A DNA stretch of 14,525 bases from CAYHEQ01 sp964355795 (GTDB taxonomy: Bacteria; Patescibacteriota; JACPGU01): NCBI GenBank assembly GCA_964355795.1, contig CAYHEQ010000021.1, forward strand, positions 1-14,525, in the 5' to 3' direction. The notes beneath the pieces were generated by a model. It saw only the letters and a list, made by a program, of their open reading frames with translations. It did not search any database and was not told the origin of the DNA. This document shows positions 1-6,309 of this stretch, piece by piece. The position numbers and the translations under genes are program-made. Position 1 is the stretch's first letter, and every line of letters begins with the position of its first letter.

Positions 1-273
1 ACTTGGAACAAGTCTGGCAATAATCCTGTTCGTCTCGGCACGAGCAACCCGATTGATCAAGAATCTGTCTTGAAAGACAACGGCTGGTTGTCCGGTAACC
101 GCGCGGCTACTATGGATAAAGAAACGGTATCTCCTGGTCAGACGGCGAAATTCTCCTTCAATGTAAAGGCGCCAAATAGCGCTGGGACCATCCGCGCCTA
201 TTTCCGACCAGTAGTAGAGCTGGTCACTTGGTTGGATGATGTGGGGCTATATTGGGATGTGACGGTTAGATAA
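1..273 (+). CDS. C-terminal fragment of an NBR1-type Ig-like domain protein
   Basis: The frame is open from the first base and ends at a TAA, so only the last 90 residues are present and the true start lies upstream. The fragment reads as one beta-sandwich domain. Visible motifs are TWNKSGNNPVRLGTSNP near residue 1, WLSGNRAA near 32, VSPGQTAKFSFNVKAP in the middle, and YFRPVVELVTWLDDVGLYW at the end. This pattern matches the NBR1-like (Next to BRCA1) Ig-type domain often found at the C-terminus of secreted or cell-wall proteins in Patescibacteria; that assignment is from memory of the family. No catalytic domain is visible, so the full protein's function is unknown. A hairpin terminator follows 60 bases downstream, so the gene ends its own transcript and is separate from the dcw cluster. 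Confidence 0.75.
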   Translation, partial: TWNKSGNNPVRLGTSNPIDQESVLKDNGWLSGNRAATMDKETVSPGQTAKFSFNVKAPNSAGTIRAYFRPVVELVTWLDDVGLYWDVTVR

Positions 274-324
274 AAAAATAAGAAATTAAGAAAACAAGAA
301 ATTATAAATTAAAGAATCAAAAAA

Positions 325-357
325 CAAAAATCCCGGCAAAGGCCGGGGTTTTTGTTT
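325..357 (+). terminator. Intrinsic terminator after the Ig-like gene
   Basis: A perfect 6-bp GC stem, CCCGGC (332-337) and GCCGGG (342-347), closes a 4-base loop. It is preceded by an A-run and followed by a T-run at 349-353. It separates the upstream gene from the mraZ control region. An open frame that begins inside this hairpin and runs to 579 is judged not to be a gene. Confidence 0.88.
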
Positions 358-475
358 GGGCTTGAAAGTGGGGGATGGGCAAAAGGGCGTATTTGCCCCA
401 AAAATTATCCACAAAGCCCGCTAGAGGCCTTAAAAAGAGGCTTAAACAAGCTACTAACCTTCTTGATAATTGTTC

Positions 476-504
476 TTGAAAAGGTTTGGCAAAGAGCTTA
501 CAAT
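476..504 (+). promoter_or_regulatory. Sigma70-type promoter of the dcw cluster
   Basis: TTGAAA at 476-481 and TACAAT at 499-504 are separated by exactly 17 bases. This predicts a start near 511 and a leader of about 190 nt before mraZ. The MraZ repeats begin just downstream of the predicted start, consistent with a repressor site. Confidence 0.7.
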
Positions 505-516
505 AAAGCCATTGAG

Positions 517-551
517 TGGGGAATTGTGGATAAGAGTGGGGGTAAGTGGGT
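517..551 (+). promoter_or_regulatory. MraZ operator: four TGG-type repeats with 10-bp period
   Basis: TGGGG (517), TGGAT (527), TGGGG (537) and TGGGT (547) sit at exact 10-bp intervals, each separated by 5 bases. Known MraZ operators are direct TGGGN repeats with 5-nt spacers upstream of mraZ, so spacing, motif and location all agree. The second repeat departs from TGGGN and lies within a perfect reverse DnaA box (525-533). Autoregulation of the cluster by MraZ is inferred. Confidence 0.75.
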
Positions 552-605
552 AGTTATACACACTAGACACTACGGATAAATTACGGATATACGGACAAAG
601 GATTT

Positions 606-690
606 AGAAGTTAGGGTTTAGGGGGTAGGCAAGCGCCTCTTGAACCGTACCTTTCTAAACCTAGCCCCTAGCAACTAGCAACTAGCAACT
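606..690. repeat. Heptamer repeats in the mraZ leader
   Basis: Degenerate 7-base units run from about 606 (TTAGAAG, TTAGGGT, TTAGGGG). They are followed on the other side of a short gap by the complementary sense and three exact CTAGCAA units at 668-674, 675-681 and 682-688. The two halves are partly complementary and could fold as a hairpin in the leader RNA. No Shine-Dalgarno site lies between this repeat and the mraZ ATG. Confidence 0.6.
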
Positions 691-698
691 ATCCCGAA

Positions 699-1130
699 AT
701 GTTCATCGGCGAATATTCTTACACAATTGACGAGAAAGGGAGGGTGGCGACGCCGGTGAAATACCGGGCGCAACTGGCTGATGGGGTAGTGGTGACCAGA
801 GGGCTGGATAGCTGTCTTTTCATGTATGCCAAAAAAGACTGGGAGATATTGGCCGAGAAATTGGGCAATATGCCGACGACCGAGAAAGCCGCGCGAGATT
901 ACGCTCGTTTGATGCTAGCCGGCGCTATGGATGTCGTGCCGGATAAAGCGGGACGGATAGTTTTGCCACAATATTTGCGGGATTTTGCTTCTTTGAAGAA
1001 AAACGCTATCGTAGCCGGTCTCTACAACCGTATTGAGATCTGGGACGAGGAGACTTGGAAAAAATACGAGCAAGAAGTGGAGAAAAATTCCACAGATATC
1101 GCGGATAAACTTTCGCAATTAGGGGTTTAA
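699..1130 (+). CDS. mraZ: Transcriptional regulator MraZ
   Basis: A 143-residue protein, the usual MraZ length. It has two tandem SpoVT/AbrB-type swapped-hairpin domains, each with the family signature DxxGR: D11-E-K-G-R15 followed by VATP, and D82-K-A-G-R86 followed by IVLP. MraZ proteins form ring-shaped oligomers, bind TGGGN repeats upstream of their own gene and modulate the dcw cluster. Four such repeats with the correct 10-bp period lie at 517-551, which supports autoregulation here. The ATG at 699 is preceded by no Shine-Dalgarno sequence, but the N-terminus (MFIGEYSYTIDEKGR) aligns with the normal MraZ start. It is first in the cluster, 319 bases before rsmH. Identification is secure. 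Confidence 0.95.
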   Translation: MFIGEYSYTIDEKGRVATPVKYRAQLADGVVVTRGLDSCLFMYAKKDWEILAEKLGNMPTTEKAARDYARLMLAGAMDVVPDKAGRIVLPQYLRDFASLKKNAIVAGLYNRIEIWDEETWKKYEQEVEKNSTDIADKLSQLGV

Positions 1131-1176
1131 GTCGCGGAATCACGCGGAATTTAACGCTGAAGAACGCAGAAAATCT

Positions 1177-1219
1177 CGCTAATTTGAGACTAATGACACG
1201 AATTGGGTTCAAATTAGCG
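1177..1219. repeat. 11-bp perfect inverted repeat after mraZ
   Basis: CGCTAATTTGA at 1177-1187 is exactly complementary to TCAAATTAGCG at 1209-1219, with a 21-base loop. The surrounding 1131-1230 is made of degenerate CGGAAT / ACGCAGAA-like words. There is no T-run after the stem, so it is not a typical terminator. Confidence 0.6.
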
Positions 1220-1261
1220 CGATGAGCGTAAAACCTATGGGAGGGCTAAAAGGGAAACAAT

Positions 1262-1416
1262 AAGGCTTGGGACTCACTTCTTTCTTAACGTTTTTCGTTA
1301 AGAGCCAACCAAAACAAAAACCCCAAACATTAATGGGCATAGGGCTTATAAGACTTTTATAGCCTATATTCATTGAAAACAAACCAAAACAAAAACGAAG
1401 TGAGTCCCAAGTTTTA
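1262..1416. repeat. MITE-like or structured intergenic element
   Basis: CTTGGGACTCACTTC (1266-1280) and its exact complement GAAGTGAGTCCCAAG (1397-1411) bound 116 bases without coding potential. With G-U pairs the stem extends to about 20 bp (1261-1416). Inside are a 7-bp hairpin with a T5 loop (CTTAACG, 1284-1302), an exact 15-base direct repeat AACCAAAACAAAAAC (1307-1321 and 1382-1396), and a bulged palindrome near 1339-1367. Terminal inverted repeats without a transposase fit a non-autonomous mobile element, but I see no target-site duplication. A large RNA structure in the rsmH leader is the alternative. Confidence 0.5.
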
Positions 1417-1449
1417 CCTTAATCCTTAATCATTCTTAATCGAAAAGAA

Positions 1450-2328
1450 ATGACCGAGAGAGCCCATGTCCCAGTTTTGCTCAAAGAGGCGATGGAGGGT
1501 CTGAACATTCGTTCGCAAGGGGTATATGTAGATGCCACTTTCGGTTTCGGCGGACACGCCAAAGAAATATTAAAAAATCTAGGCCCAAAAGGAAAAATAA
1601 TAGGCATAGAAGTAGATGGAGAAACTTATGATTACTCAAAGACTTTATTTGAACACGATGAAAGCGTTCTTTTATACCACTGCAATTTTGTCGATGCTTT
1701 TGGTTCTGGCCTATCACGGTATCGTGGCCAAGTGGATGGAATTTTATTCGACCTGGGGGTCAATAGTTACCAAATAAAAGAAAGCGGTAGGGGAATGAGT
1801 TTTTTAAAAAATGAATATCTGGATATGCGGTTGGATCAAAAAAGTAATCTAACGGCATCCAAAGTTCTCAATTCGTATTCTCGCGAAGAGCTGGAAGAAA
1901 TACTAAAGAATGTTGACGAAAGATTTGCCAGAGTGATAGCGCGCAGGATTACAGAAGAGAGGAAAATAAAAAAGATTGAGACTACCGAAGATTTAATTGC
2001 AATCGTTAAGTCGGTGAAAAGCTTCCGGGGCAAAATCCACCCCGCGACTCTGACCTTCATGGCTTTGCGACTGGAAGTAAATCGGGAATTAGAAAATCTG
2101 GCCGATGGGCTGAAGAAAAGCATTCCTTATCTTCGTTCCGGCGGGAGATTGGTGGTCATTTCTTTTCATTCGGGAGAAGACAGAATAGTCAAAAGATTTT
2201 TGAGGGAAGAAGCCAAAAGGGGAGTGATCAAAATCGTCAACAAAAAAGTCATCAGGTCGACATGGGAGGAAAGAAAAAAGAATCCTTTGTCAAGATCGGC
2301 GAAGATGAGAGTGGCGGAGAAATGTTAA
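1450..2328 (+). CDS. rsmH: 16S rRNA (cytosine-1402-N4)-methyltransferase RsmH
   Basis: RsmH (MraW) transfers a methyl group from S-adenosylmethionine to N4 of C1402 in 16S rRNA, in the ribosomal decoding site. At 292 residues it is close to the family's usual 300-315. Visible signatures are HVPVLLKEA at 6-14, the SAM loop DATFGFGGH at 28-36, FDLGVNSYQ at 100-108 followed by GRGMSF, the FMALRLEVNREL helix, GGRLVVISFHSGEDRIVK, and NPLSRSAKMRVAEK at the C-terminus. The acidic motif after strand 2 reads G-I-E-V-D (52-56) instead of the common GxDxD, a conservative change. The ATG at 1450 directly precedes the conserved HVPVLL segment and is the only sensible start. It is the second gene of the dcw cluster, as in most bacteria. 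Confidence 0.95.
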   Translation: MTERAHVPVLLKEAMEGLNIRSQGVYVDATFGFGGHAKEILKNLGPKGKIIGIEVDGETYDYSKTLFEHDESVLLYHCNFVDAFGSGLSRYRGQVDGILFDLGVNSYQIKESGRGMSFLKNEYLDMRLDQKSNLTASKVLNSYSREELEEILKNVDERFARVIARRITEERKIKKIETTEDLIAIVKSVKSFRGKIHPATLTFMALRLEVNRELENLADGLKKSIPYLRSGGRLVVISFHSGEDRIVKRFLREEAKRGVIKIVNKKVIRSTWEERKKNPLSRSAKMRVAEKC

Positions 2329-2356
2329 TAACGCGATGCGAATGATACAAATTTCC

Positions 2357-2433
2357 ATGCGAATCTACGAATCCCATGCGAATTAATTCGCATAAATATT
2401 CGCCATATTCGCATACCATTCGTAGATTGGCAT
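2357..2433. repeat. Long imperfect palindrome between rsmH and ftsL
   Basis: Two 27-base arms (2357-2383 and 2407-2433) pair at 23 of 27 positions around a 23-base loop. The mismatches are one G/G and a 3-base block. The arms are built from ATGCGAAT and CTACGAAT words. The distal arm overlaps the -35 hexamer of the ftsL promoter, so a cruciform or bound factor here could affect that promoter. There is no T-run to suggest a terminator. Confidence 0.75.
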
Positions 2434-2455
2434 CGGTTAAGTAAAACAATATAAA
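2427..2455 (+). promoter_or_regulatory. Promoter of ftsL, probably near-leaderless
   Basis: TTGGCA (2427-2432) and TATAAA (2450-2455) are separated by 17 bases. The predicted start near 2461-2462 would leave about 3 nt before the ATG at 2465. Together with the absence of a Shine-Dalgarno site, this suggests leaderless translation of the division gene. Confidence 0.5.
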
Positions 2456-2464
2456 AATACACAG

Positions 2465-2830
2465 ATGAGACTAACACTCAAAACAAATCGTAGGAGACAA
2501 TCTTCAGTCAAAAGCTACAACACTACCTATGTCAGAAAAGGTTTCAAGTTGGGCCCAGTGTCTTTGGGTTTTGTGACGGTTTTGCTTTTCTCGCTCGTTA
2601 GTCTTTTTTATCTAGCGCAATCTAATCAGATCACAACGAAAGGTTACATTTTGCAAGATTTGGAAACAGAAAAAACTAAGATTCTTTCCGAGAACGAAAG
2701 ATTGCAAGTGGAATCGGCCAGACTAGAATCGCTGACAAAAATTAACGAAAAAGCCGAAAAACTTTCTATGACACCAGCGAAAGATATGAAATATTTGAAT
2801 CAAAGCAATGACGCAGTAGCCAAGAAATAG
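2465..2830 (+). CDS. ftsL: FtsL-like septum protein
   Basis: A 121-residue bitopic membrane protein. Residues 1-30 are basic and cytoplasmic (many K and R), residues 31-51 form one hydrophobic transmembrane helix (VSLGFVTVLLFSLVSLFYLA), and residues 60-100 are charged with heptad spacing, as in an extracytoplasmic coiled coil. It ends with a short polar tail. This architecture, the length, and the position between rsmH and ftsI are those of FtsL, which with FtsB/DivIC and FtsQ/DivIB activates the FtsW-FtsI synthase at the division site. Sequence conservation in the family is too low to confirm it by motif, so the name rests on topology and synteny. A DivIC/FtsB-type relative is the alternative. 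The start has no Shine-Dalgarno site. Confidence 0.75.
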   Translation: MRLTLKTNRRRQSSVKSYNTTYVRKGFKLGPVSLGFVTVLLFSLVSLFYLAQSNQITTKGYILQDLETEKTKILSENERLQVESARLESLTKINEKAEKLSMTPAKDMKYLNQSNDAVAKK

Positions 2831-2836
2831 GGATTC

Positions 2837-2926
2837 GGGATAATTAGGATAATCAGGATAGTTAGGATGGTTAGGATAATTAAATTGCTTATCCCAATAA
2901 TCCTAATAACCTAAATAATCCCAATA
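2837..2926. repeat. 9-base tandem repeat in both orientations
   Basis: Five units of consensus AGGATAATT run from 2837 to 2881, and four complementary units of consensus ATCCTAATA run from 2891 to 2926. The two halves can pair to form a long hairpin in RNA. It fills most of the ftsL-ftsI gap. Confidence 0.8.
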
Positions 2927-2946
2927 ACATTTACAGTAATTTTAAC

Positions 2947-2974
2947 AAACATAGGATACGCCAATCCTGTGTTT
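2947..2974 (+). other. Hairpin upstream of ftsI
   Basis: AAACATAGGAT (2947-2957) pairs with ATCCTGTGTTT (2964-2974) over 11 bp with one wobble, around the loop ACGCCA. It lies 15 bases before the ftsI ATG and has no T-run, so it is a possible leader structure and not a terminator. Confidence 0.5.
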
Positions 2975-2989
2975 CTTTAGTTTTAGAGT

Positions 2990-4762
2990 ATGATTATCTC
3001 CGCGCCTCGGATAGAAGAGCATGGCAATATCAAATTGAGGATTATGACCGTCTTCTTAATGGTGACGGTGGTGTTGGGAATTGTCGTTCTGCGACTTTTT
3101 GAAAAGCAAGTTCTCCAATATGATCACTACAAAGGTCTCGCCTACAATCAGCGCTATCGGGAAGAAAAAATCAAACCAGCCCGAGGGCAGATTTTGGTTT
3201 CCGATATTTATAGCGAAACTAATTATCCCTTGGCCGCGAATAAAACTTTGTGGGCGGTGATGTTGATACCCAACCAAATCAAAAATAATCAGGAAATGGC
3301 TTACGCTTTGGGACCGATTATTGATGTAGAGCCTGCCGAAATTATAGAAAAATTAGATAAAGAGCCGGCCTATATTCCACCGCTAAAAAGAAAATTAACT
3401 GATGAGCAGAGGAAGTCAATTGAAGCTTTGAAAATGAATGGTATCGTGATGATTCCGGAGACTTATCGTTTTTACCCGGAAGGAACGATGGGGGCAAAAT
3501 TTTTGGGATTCGTGGACAACAACGGCGAAGGGCAATATGGGGTAGAGGGCTATCTCAACGATATTTTGCAGGGAGAATCAGGCAAGCTCATTGCCGAGAG
3601 AGATGTTTTGGGACGGCAGATAACAGTTGTTGGCAATCAGTTGGTCCAGCCCAAAAATGGGAAAGATGTAGTTCTGACTATTGATCGCGTTATCCAATAT
3701 CTGGCCGAAAACGCTATCAAAAAAGCCGTGGATTTACATCAAGCCGATAGTGGATCGGTTATGATTATGGATCCAAGAACGGGCGGGGTCTTGGCTTTGG
3801 CGGAATATCCCAGTTTTGATCCGGCCAGTTATACAGAAGTCAAACCAGAAGATTACGCAGTTTTCAAAACCGAAGCCATTTCCGCCGCCTATGAGTCGGG
3901 TTCCGTTTTCAAGGTTGTTGCCATGGCCTCTGGGCTAGATTCTGGTTCTGTCACGCCTGATATGGGAGATTATTTTGAAGCTAATGTGAAGGTGGACGAC
4001 TATGTTATTTGGAATTCGCAAAGGAAGGCTTATGGCTATGAAACGATGACGCAAGTGTTGGAAAACTCTGACAATGTGGGCATGGTTTGGATGATTGAAA
4101 GATTGGGTAAAGACAGGCTTTATGACTATATAGACAAATTTGGTTTTGGTAAGGCAACGGGGATAGAAATTTCCGGAGAAGAATCGGGCTCTATCCAACC
4201 AAAGAAATATGTGCCGGATGTCGGTGTGGCGACGATGTCTTTCGGTCAAGGCATCAATGTGACCGAGGTGCAATTACTTCAGGCCACCAACGCCATTGCC
4301 AACGGCGGATTAATGGTTCAGCCCCATATAGTGAAAGAATATATAGACAAGGACGGCAAGGTGACGGTAGTTGAGCCAAAAGTAGTGGGGCGCGCCATTT
4401 CGGAAAAAACAGCTCGCGAGATAGGGAGTATGATGGTGAGTGTGGTAGAGAAGGGTCACGGCAAGGCCGCCAGAGTCAAGGGTTATCGCATCGGAGGCAA
4501 AACGGGAACAGCGCAGATTCCCTTGAAGGATCGTCGGGGATATGAGGCGAACAAGTTCACTGGTTCTTTCATGGGCTTTGGTCCTTTAGAGGATCCAGCT
4601 TTTTCCATGATTGTGCGTATTGATGTGCCCAAGGATGTTATTTGGGCCGAAACGGTGGCCGCGCCTACTTTTGGCGAGCTGGCCAAACAGATAATAAATT
4701 ACTATCAGTTGCAACCAGATAGTGATTGGGGGAAAGAGCAGGGGAAGAGAGGATTGAAATAA
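2990..4762 (+). CDS. ftsI: Division transpeptidase FtsI (penicillin-binding protein, class B)
   Basis: This 590-residue protein crosslinks septal peptidoglycan by DD-transpeptidation, working with the FtsW polymerase. Residues 17-36 form the single membrane anchor, and the catalytic part lies outside the membrane. The pedestal domain starts at the KPARGQIL motif (about 62-69). The transpeptidase domain has all three active-site motifs: S305-V-F-K308 (within YESGSVFK), S360-D-N362, and K504-T-G506 followed by TAQ. Length matches class B PBPs, and there are no PASTA domains. The position after ftsL and before the Mur genes supports FtsI over an elongation-type PBP2. No Shine-Dalgarno site precedes the ATG at 2990, which is the start that keeps a short basic cytoplasmic tail. 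Beta-lactam binding at S305 is expected from the family. Confidence 0.93.
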   Translation: MIISAPRIEEHGNIKLRIMTVFLMVTVVLGIVVLRLFEKQVLQYDHYKGLAYNQRYREEKIKPARGQILVSDIYSETNYPLAANKTLWAVMLIPNQIKNNQEMAYALGPIIDVEPAEIIEKLDKEPAYIPPLKRKLTDEQRKSIEALKMNGIVMIPETYRFYPEGTMGAKFLGFVDNNGEGQYGVEGYLNDILQGESGKLIAERDVLGRQITVVGNQLVQPKNGKDVVLTIDRVIQYLAENAIKKAVDLHQADSGSVMIMDPRTGGVLALAEYPSFDPASYTEVKPEDYAVFKTEAISAAYESGSVFKVVAMASGLDSGSVTPDMGDYFEANVKVDDYVIWNSQRKAYGYETMTQVLENSDNVGMVWMIERLGKDRLYDYIDKFGFGKATGIEISGEESGSIQPKKYVPDVGVATMSFGQGINVTEVQLLQATNAIANGGLMVQPHIVKEYIDKDGKVTVVEPKVVGRAISEKTAREIGSMMVSVVEKGHGKAARVKGYRIGGKTGTAQIPLKDRRGYEANKFTGSFMGFGPLEDPAFSMIVRIDVPKDVIWAETVAAPTFGELAKQIINYYQLQPDSDWGKEQGKRGLK

Positions 4763-4764
4763 TT

Positions 4765-4834
4765 GCAGATTGTAGATTTTAGATTGCAGATTTGAATTCG
4801 TGCGATTAGTTTTTGATTCGTGTTATTAGTGATT
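4765..4834. repeat. Heptamer repeats and ATTCGTG words before murF
   Basis: Four 7-base units run from 4765 to 4792: GCAGATT, GTAGATT, TTAGATT, GCAGATT. They are followed by two copies of an ATTCGTGNNATTAGT word, starting near 4796 and 4816. A complementary copy of the same word is present at about 1187-1204 after mraZ, so this is a dispersed intergenic family. Confidence 0.65.
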
Positions 4835-4846
4835 TTATGTTAAAAT
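4813..4846 (+). promoter_or_regulatory. Possible promoter just before murF
   Basis: TTGATT at 4813-4818 is followed after 17 bases by TATGTT (4836-4841), and TAAAAT lies at 4841-4846. Either -10 would start transcription within about 5 bases of the ATG at 4853, giving a leaderless or nearly leaderless mRNA. The -10 match is moderate. Confidence 0.3.
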
Positions 4847-4852
4847 AAAAAA

Positions 4853-6064
4853 ATGAAAAAGGCGCTGAAAAAGCCTCTACAATTCGTTTTGCGGAAATTG
4901 GCGATGAGAGTTTTGCGTAAATTCCAGCCTGATATTATCGGGATTACTGGCAGTGTCGGCAAGACCTCGGCCAAGGACGCTATCTACGAAGTTTTACGGA
5001 CAAAATTTCATGTAGGCAAGAGCGTCAAAAGTTACAATGACGAATTGGGTTTGCCTTTGTCTATTTTGGGGACAGCTCCTAGCGGGTCAATTCTAGTCTG
5101 GAGCGCAAATCTTTTTCGCGCTTTCGCCCGAGTGTTTTTTTCCACCAAATATTATGAGAAGCTAGTTTTAGAAATGGGCGCCAACAAAAAAGGGGATTTA
5201 CAATATTTAGTTTCCATAGCCCCGCCACATATCGCTGTTGTGACCAATGTCGCTCCCGCGCATCTAGAATTTTTTGGCGACTTGGACGGAGTATATCAAG
5301 AGAAATCAACTTTGGTCAAAGGTTTATCGGAAAAAGATGTCGCTGTCTTAAATTATGATGATCCGCGGGTGAAAAAAATGGCGGGGGAGACGAAGGCGAA
5401 AATACTTTTTTTTAGCGCTTCCAGCGAGGTGGATGTCTGGGCGAACAAAATCAAGGCCAGTCTTGATGGTCTGTCTTTCACTCTTCATTACGATAACGAA
5501 AAGACAGAGGTTTTCATGAAGGTGATAGAAAAACGAATGGTTTATTCAGCTCTGGCCGCTACTGCTTGTGGAGTAATTTACGGTATGGATCTCCAATCAA
5601 TCGCCAAAGCCTTGGAGCAATACGAACCGCCCAAGGGTCGAGCCAATTTGGTCAAAGGAATTAAAAAAACTATCATCATTGACGATACTTACAATGCCAA
5701 TCCAGAGAGTATGTCCGCCGCTCTTTCCACTTTGAACGATATTGCTCGTGATTTTCCCAAGAGCAGGCGAGTGGTAGCGCTGGGCGATATGAGGGAGATG
5801 GGGGAGACTGCGGAGAATTTTCACAGAGAGCTGGGCAAATCTTTGAAGAGCAAGGTGGATCTGGTCGTCGCTGTCGGACCAATGGCGACATATATATATG
5901 AAGAGGCGAAGAAATTTCTGCCAGAAAATTCTTGGTATTTTACTGATTCTGTCTCCGCCGCCAAAGCGGTTGGCAGTTTGATGGTCGATAATGATATAAT
6001 ACTGGTGAAAGGCTCGCGTGGGATTGAAATGGAGCGCATCGTAGAGAGAATTTCTAATTCCTAA
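4853..6064 (+). CDS. murF: UDP-MurNAc-tripeptide D-alanyl-D-alanine ligase MurF (short form)
   Basis: MurF uses ATP to add D-Ala-D-Ala to the UDP-MurNAc-tripeptide, the last cytoplasmic step before MraY. Mur-ligase signatures are the ATP loop GITGSVGKTS at 30-39, LEMGANKKGD at 106-115, TNVAPAHLEFFG at 131-142, the MurF-typical DDTYNANPESM from D277, LGDMREMGE from L310, and VKGSRGIEMERIV at the C-terminus. At 403 residues it is shorter than typical MurF (about 450). The ATP loop comes at residue 30 instead of around 100, so the N-terminal UDP-binding domain is missing or replaced by a 29-residue basic, amphipathic segment. The 90 bases upstream are repeats, not a lost domain. It is the only Mur ligase in the window. 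The call as MurF over MurE rests on the DDTYNANPESM motif. Confidence 0.88.
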   Translation: MKKALKKPLQFVLRKLAMRVLRKFQPDIIGITGSVGKTSAKDAIYEVLRTKFHVGKSVKSYNDELGLPLSILGTAPSGSILVWSANLFRAFARVFFSTKYYEKLVLEMGANKKGDLQYLVSIAPPHIAVVTNVAPAHLEFFGDLDGVYQEKSTLVKGLSEKDVAVLNYDDPRVKKMAGETKAKILFFSASSEVDVWANKIKASLDGLSFTLHYDNEKTEVFMKVIEKRMVYSALAATACGVIYGMDLQSIAKALEQYEPPKGRANLVKGIKKTIIIDDTYNANPESMSAALSTLNDIARDFPKSRRVVALGDMREMGETAENFHRELGKSLKSKVDLVVAVGPMATYIYEEAKKFLPENSWYFTDSVSAAKAVGSLMVDNDIILVKGSRGIEMERIVERISNS

Positions 6065-6081
6065 TTCCTAAACAAATTTAT

Positions 6082-6239
6082 GACTTTCGCGTCTGTTCTT
6101 GGCATTTGATGGCCGTATAACTGCAGGTGTTTTCTATCAATCGATGCGTATTCCGATGTCCGACATCAAAGGATGCTCAGCCTGCCCGCCTCTGGAGGGA
6201 TGTCGGACATCTTGGCGGTGAAGGTTGGGCGCGAAAGTC
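6082..6239. repeat. Nested palindromic element between murF and mraY
   Basis: The outer arms GACTTTCGCG (6082-6091) and CGCGAAAGTC (6230-6239) are exact complements. Inside, GATGTCCGACATC (6155-6167) and GATGTCGGACATC (6199-6211) are exact complements of each other, and each is itself a near-perfect palindrome of GATGTC around one base. The interval between them is GC-richer than the surroundings. No ORF or T-run is present. It resembles a REP- or MITE-type element, but family and mobility are unproven. Confidence 0.6.
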
Positions 6240-6300
6240 CTAAAATCCCAAATCCTAAAATCCAACCTAAAAACTAAAACCTAAAAACTAAAAACTAACC
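6240..6300. repeat. CTAA-core heptamer repeats before mraY
   Basis: Degenerate 7-base units (TCCTAAA, then AACCTAA and AAACTAA in alternation) fill the last 70 bases before the mraY ATG. No Shine-Dalgarno site or clear promoter is present within them. Confidence 0.65.
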
Positions 6301-6309
6301 CCTATCCCT

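Larger units (their letters stand above)
405..562. promoter_or_regulatory. Three DnaA-box sequences around the mraZ promoter
   Basis: TTATCCACA, the consensus DnaA box, occurs at 405-413 on the + strand. Its exact reverse complement TGTGGATAA is at 525-533, and TTATACACA (the form of E. coli oriC box R2) is at 554-562 on the + strand. They bracket the mraZ promoter at 476-504. Two exact 9-mers in 130 bases are unlikely by chance. The likely reading is DnaA control of the dcw promoter. An origin is less likely, since no dnaA or dnaN gene and no strong AT-rich unwinding tract is visible. Confidence 0.5.

Noticed and set aside
405..562. Chromosomal origin of replication
   Set aside because: There are only three boxes, with no dnaA/dnaN neighbours and no obvious AT-rich unwinding region. 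Control of the mraZ promoter explains the sites better.
352..579. 75-codon TTG-started frame upstream of mraZ
   Set aside because: It starts inside the terminator T-run, has no Shine-Dalgarno site, and overlaps the promoter, DnaA boxes and MraZ operator.
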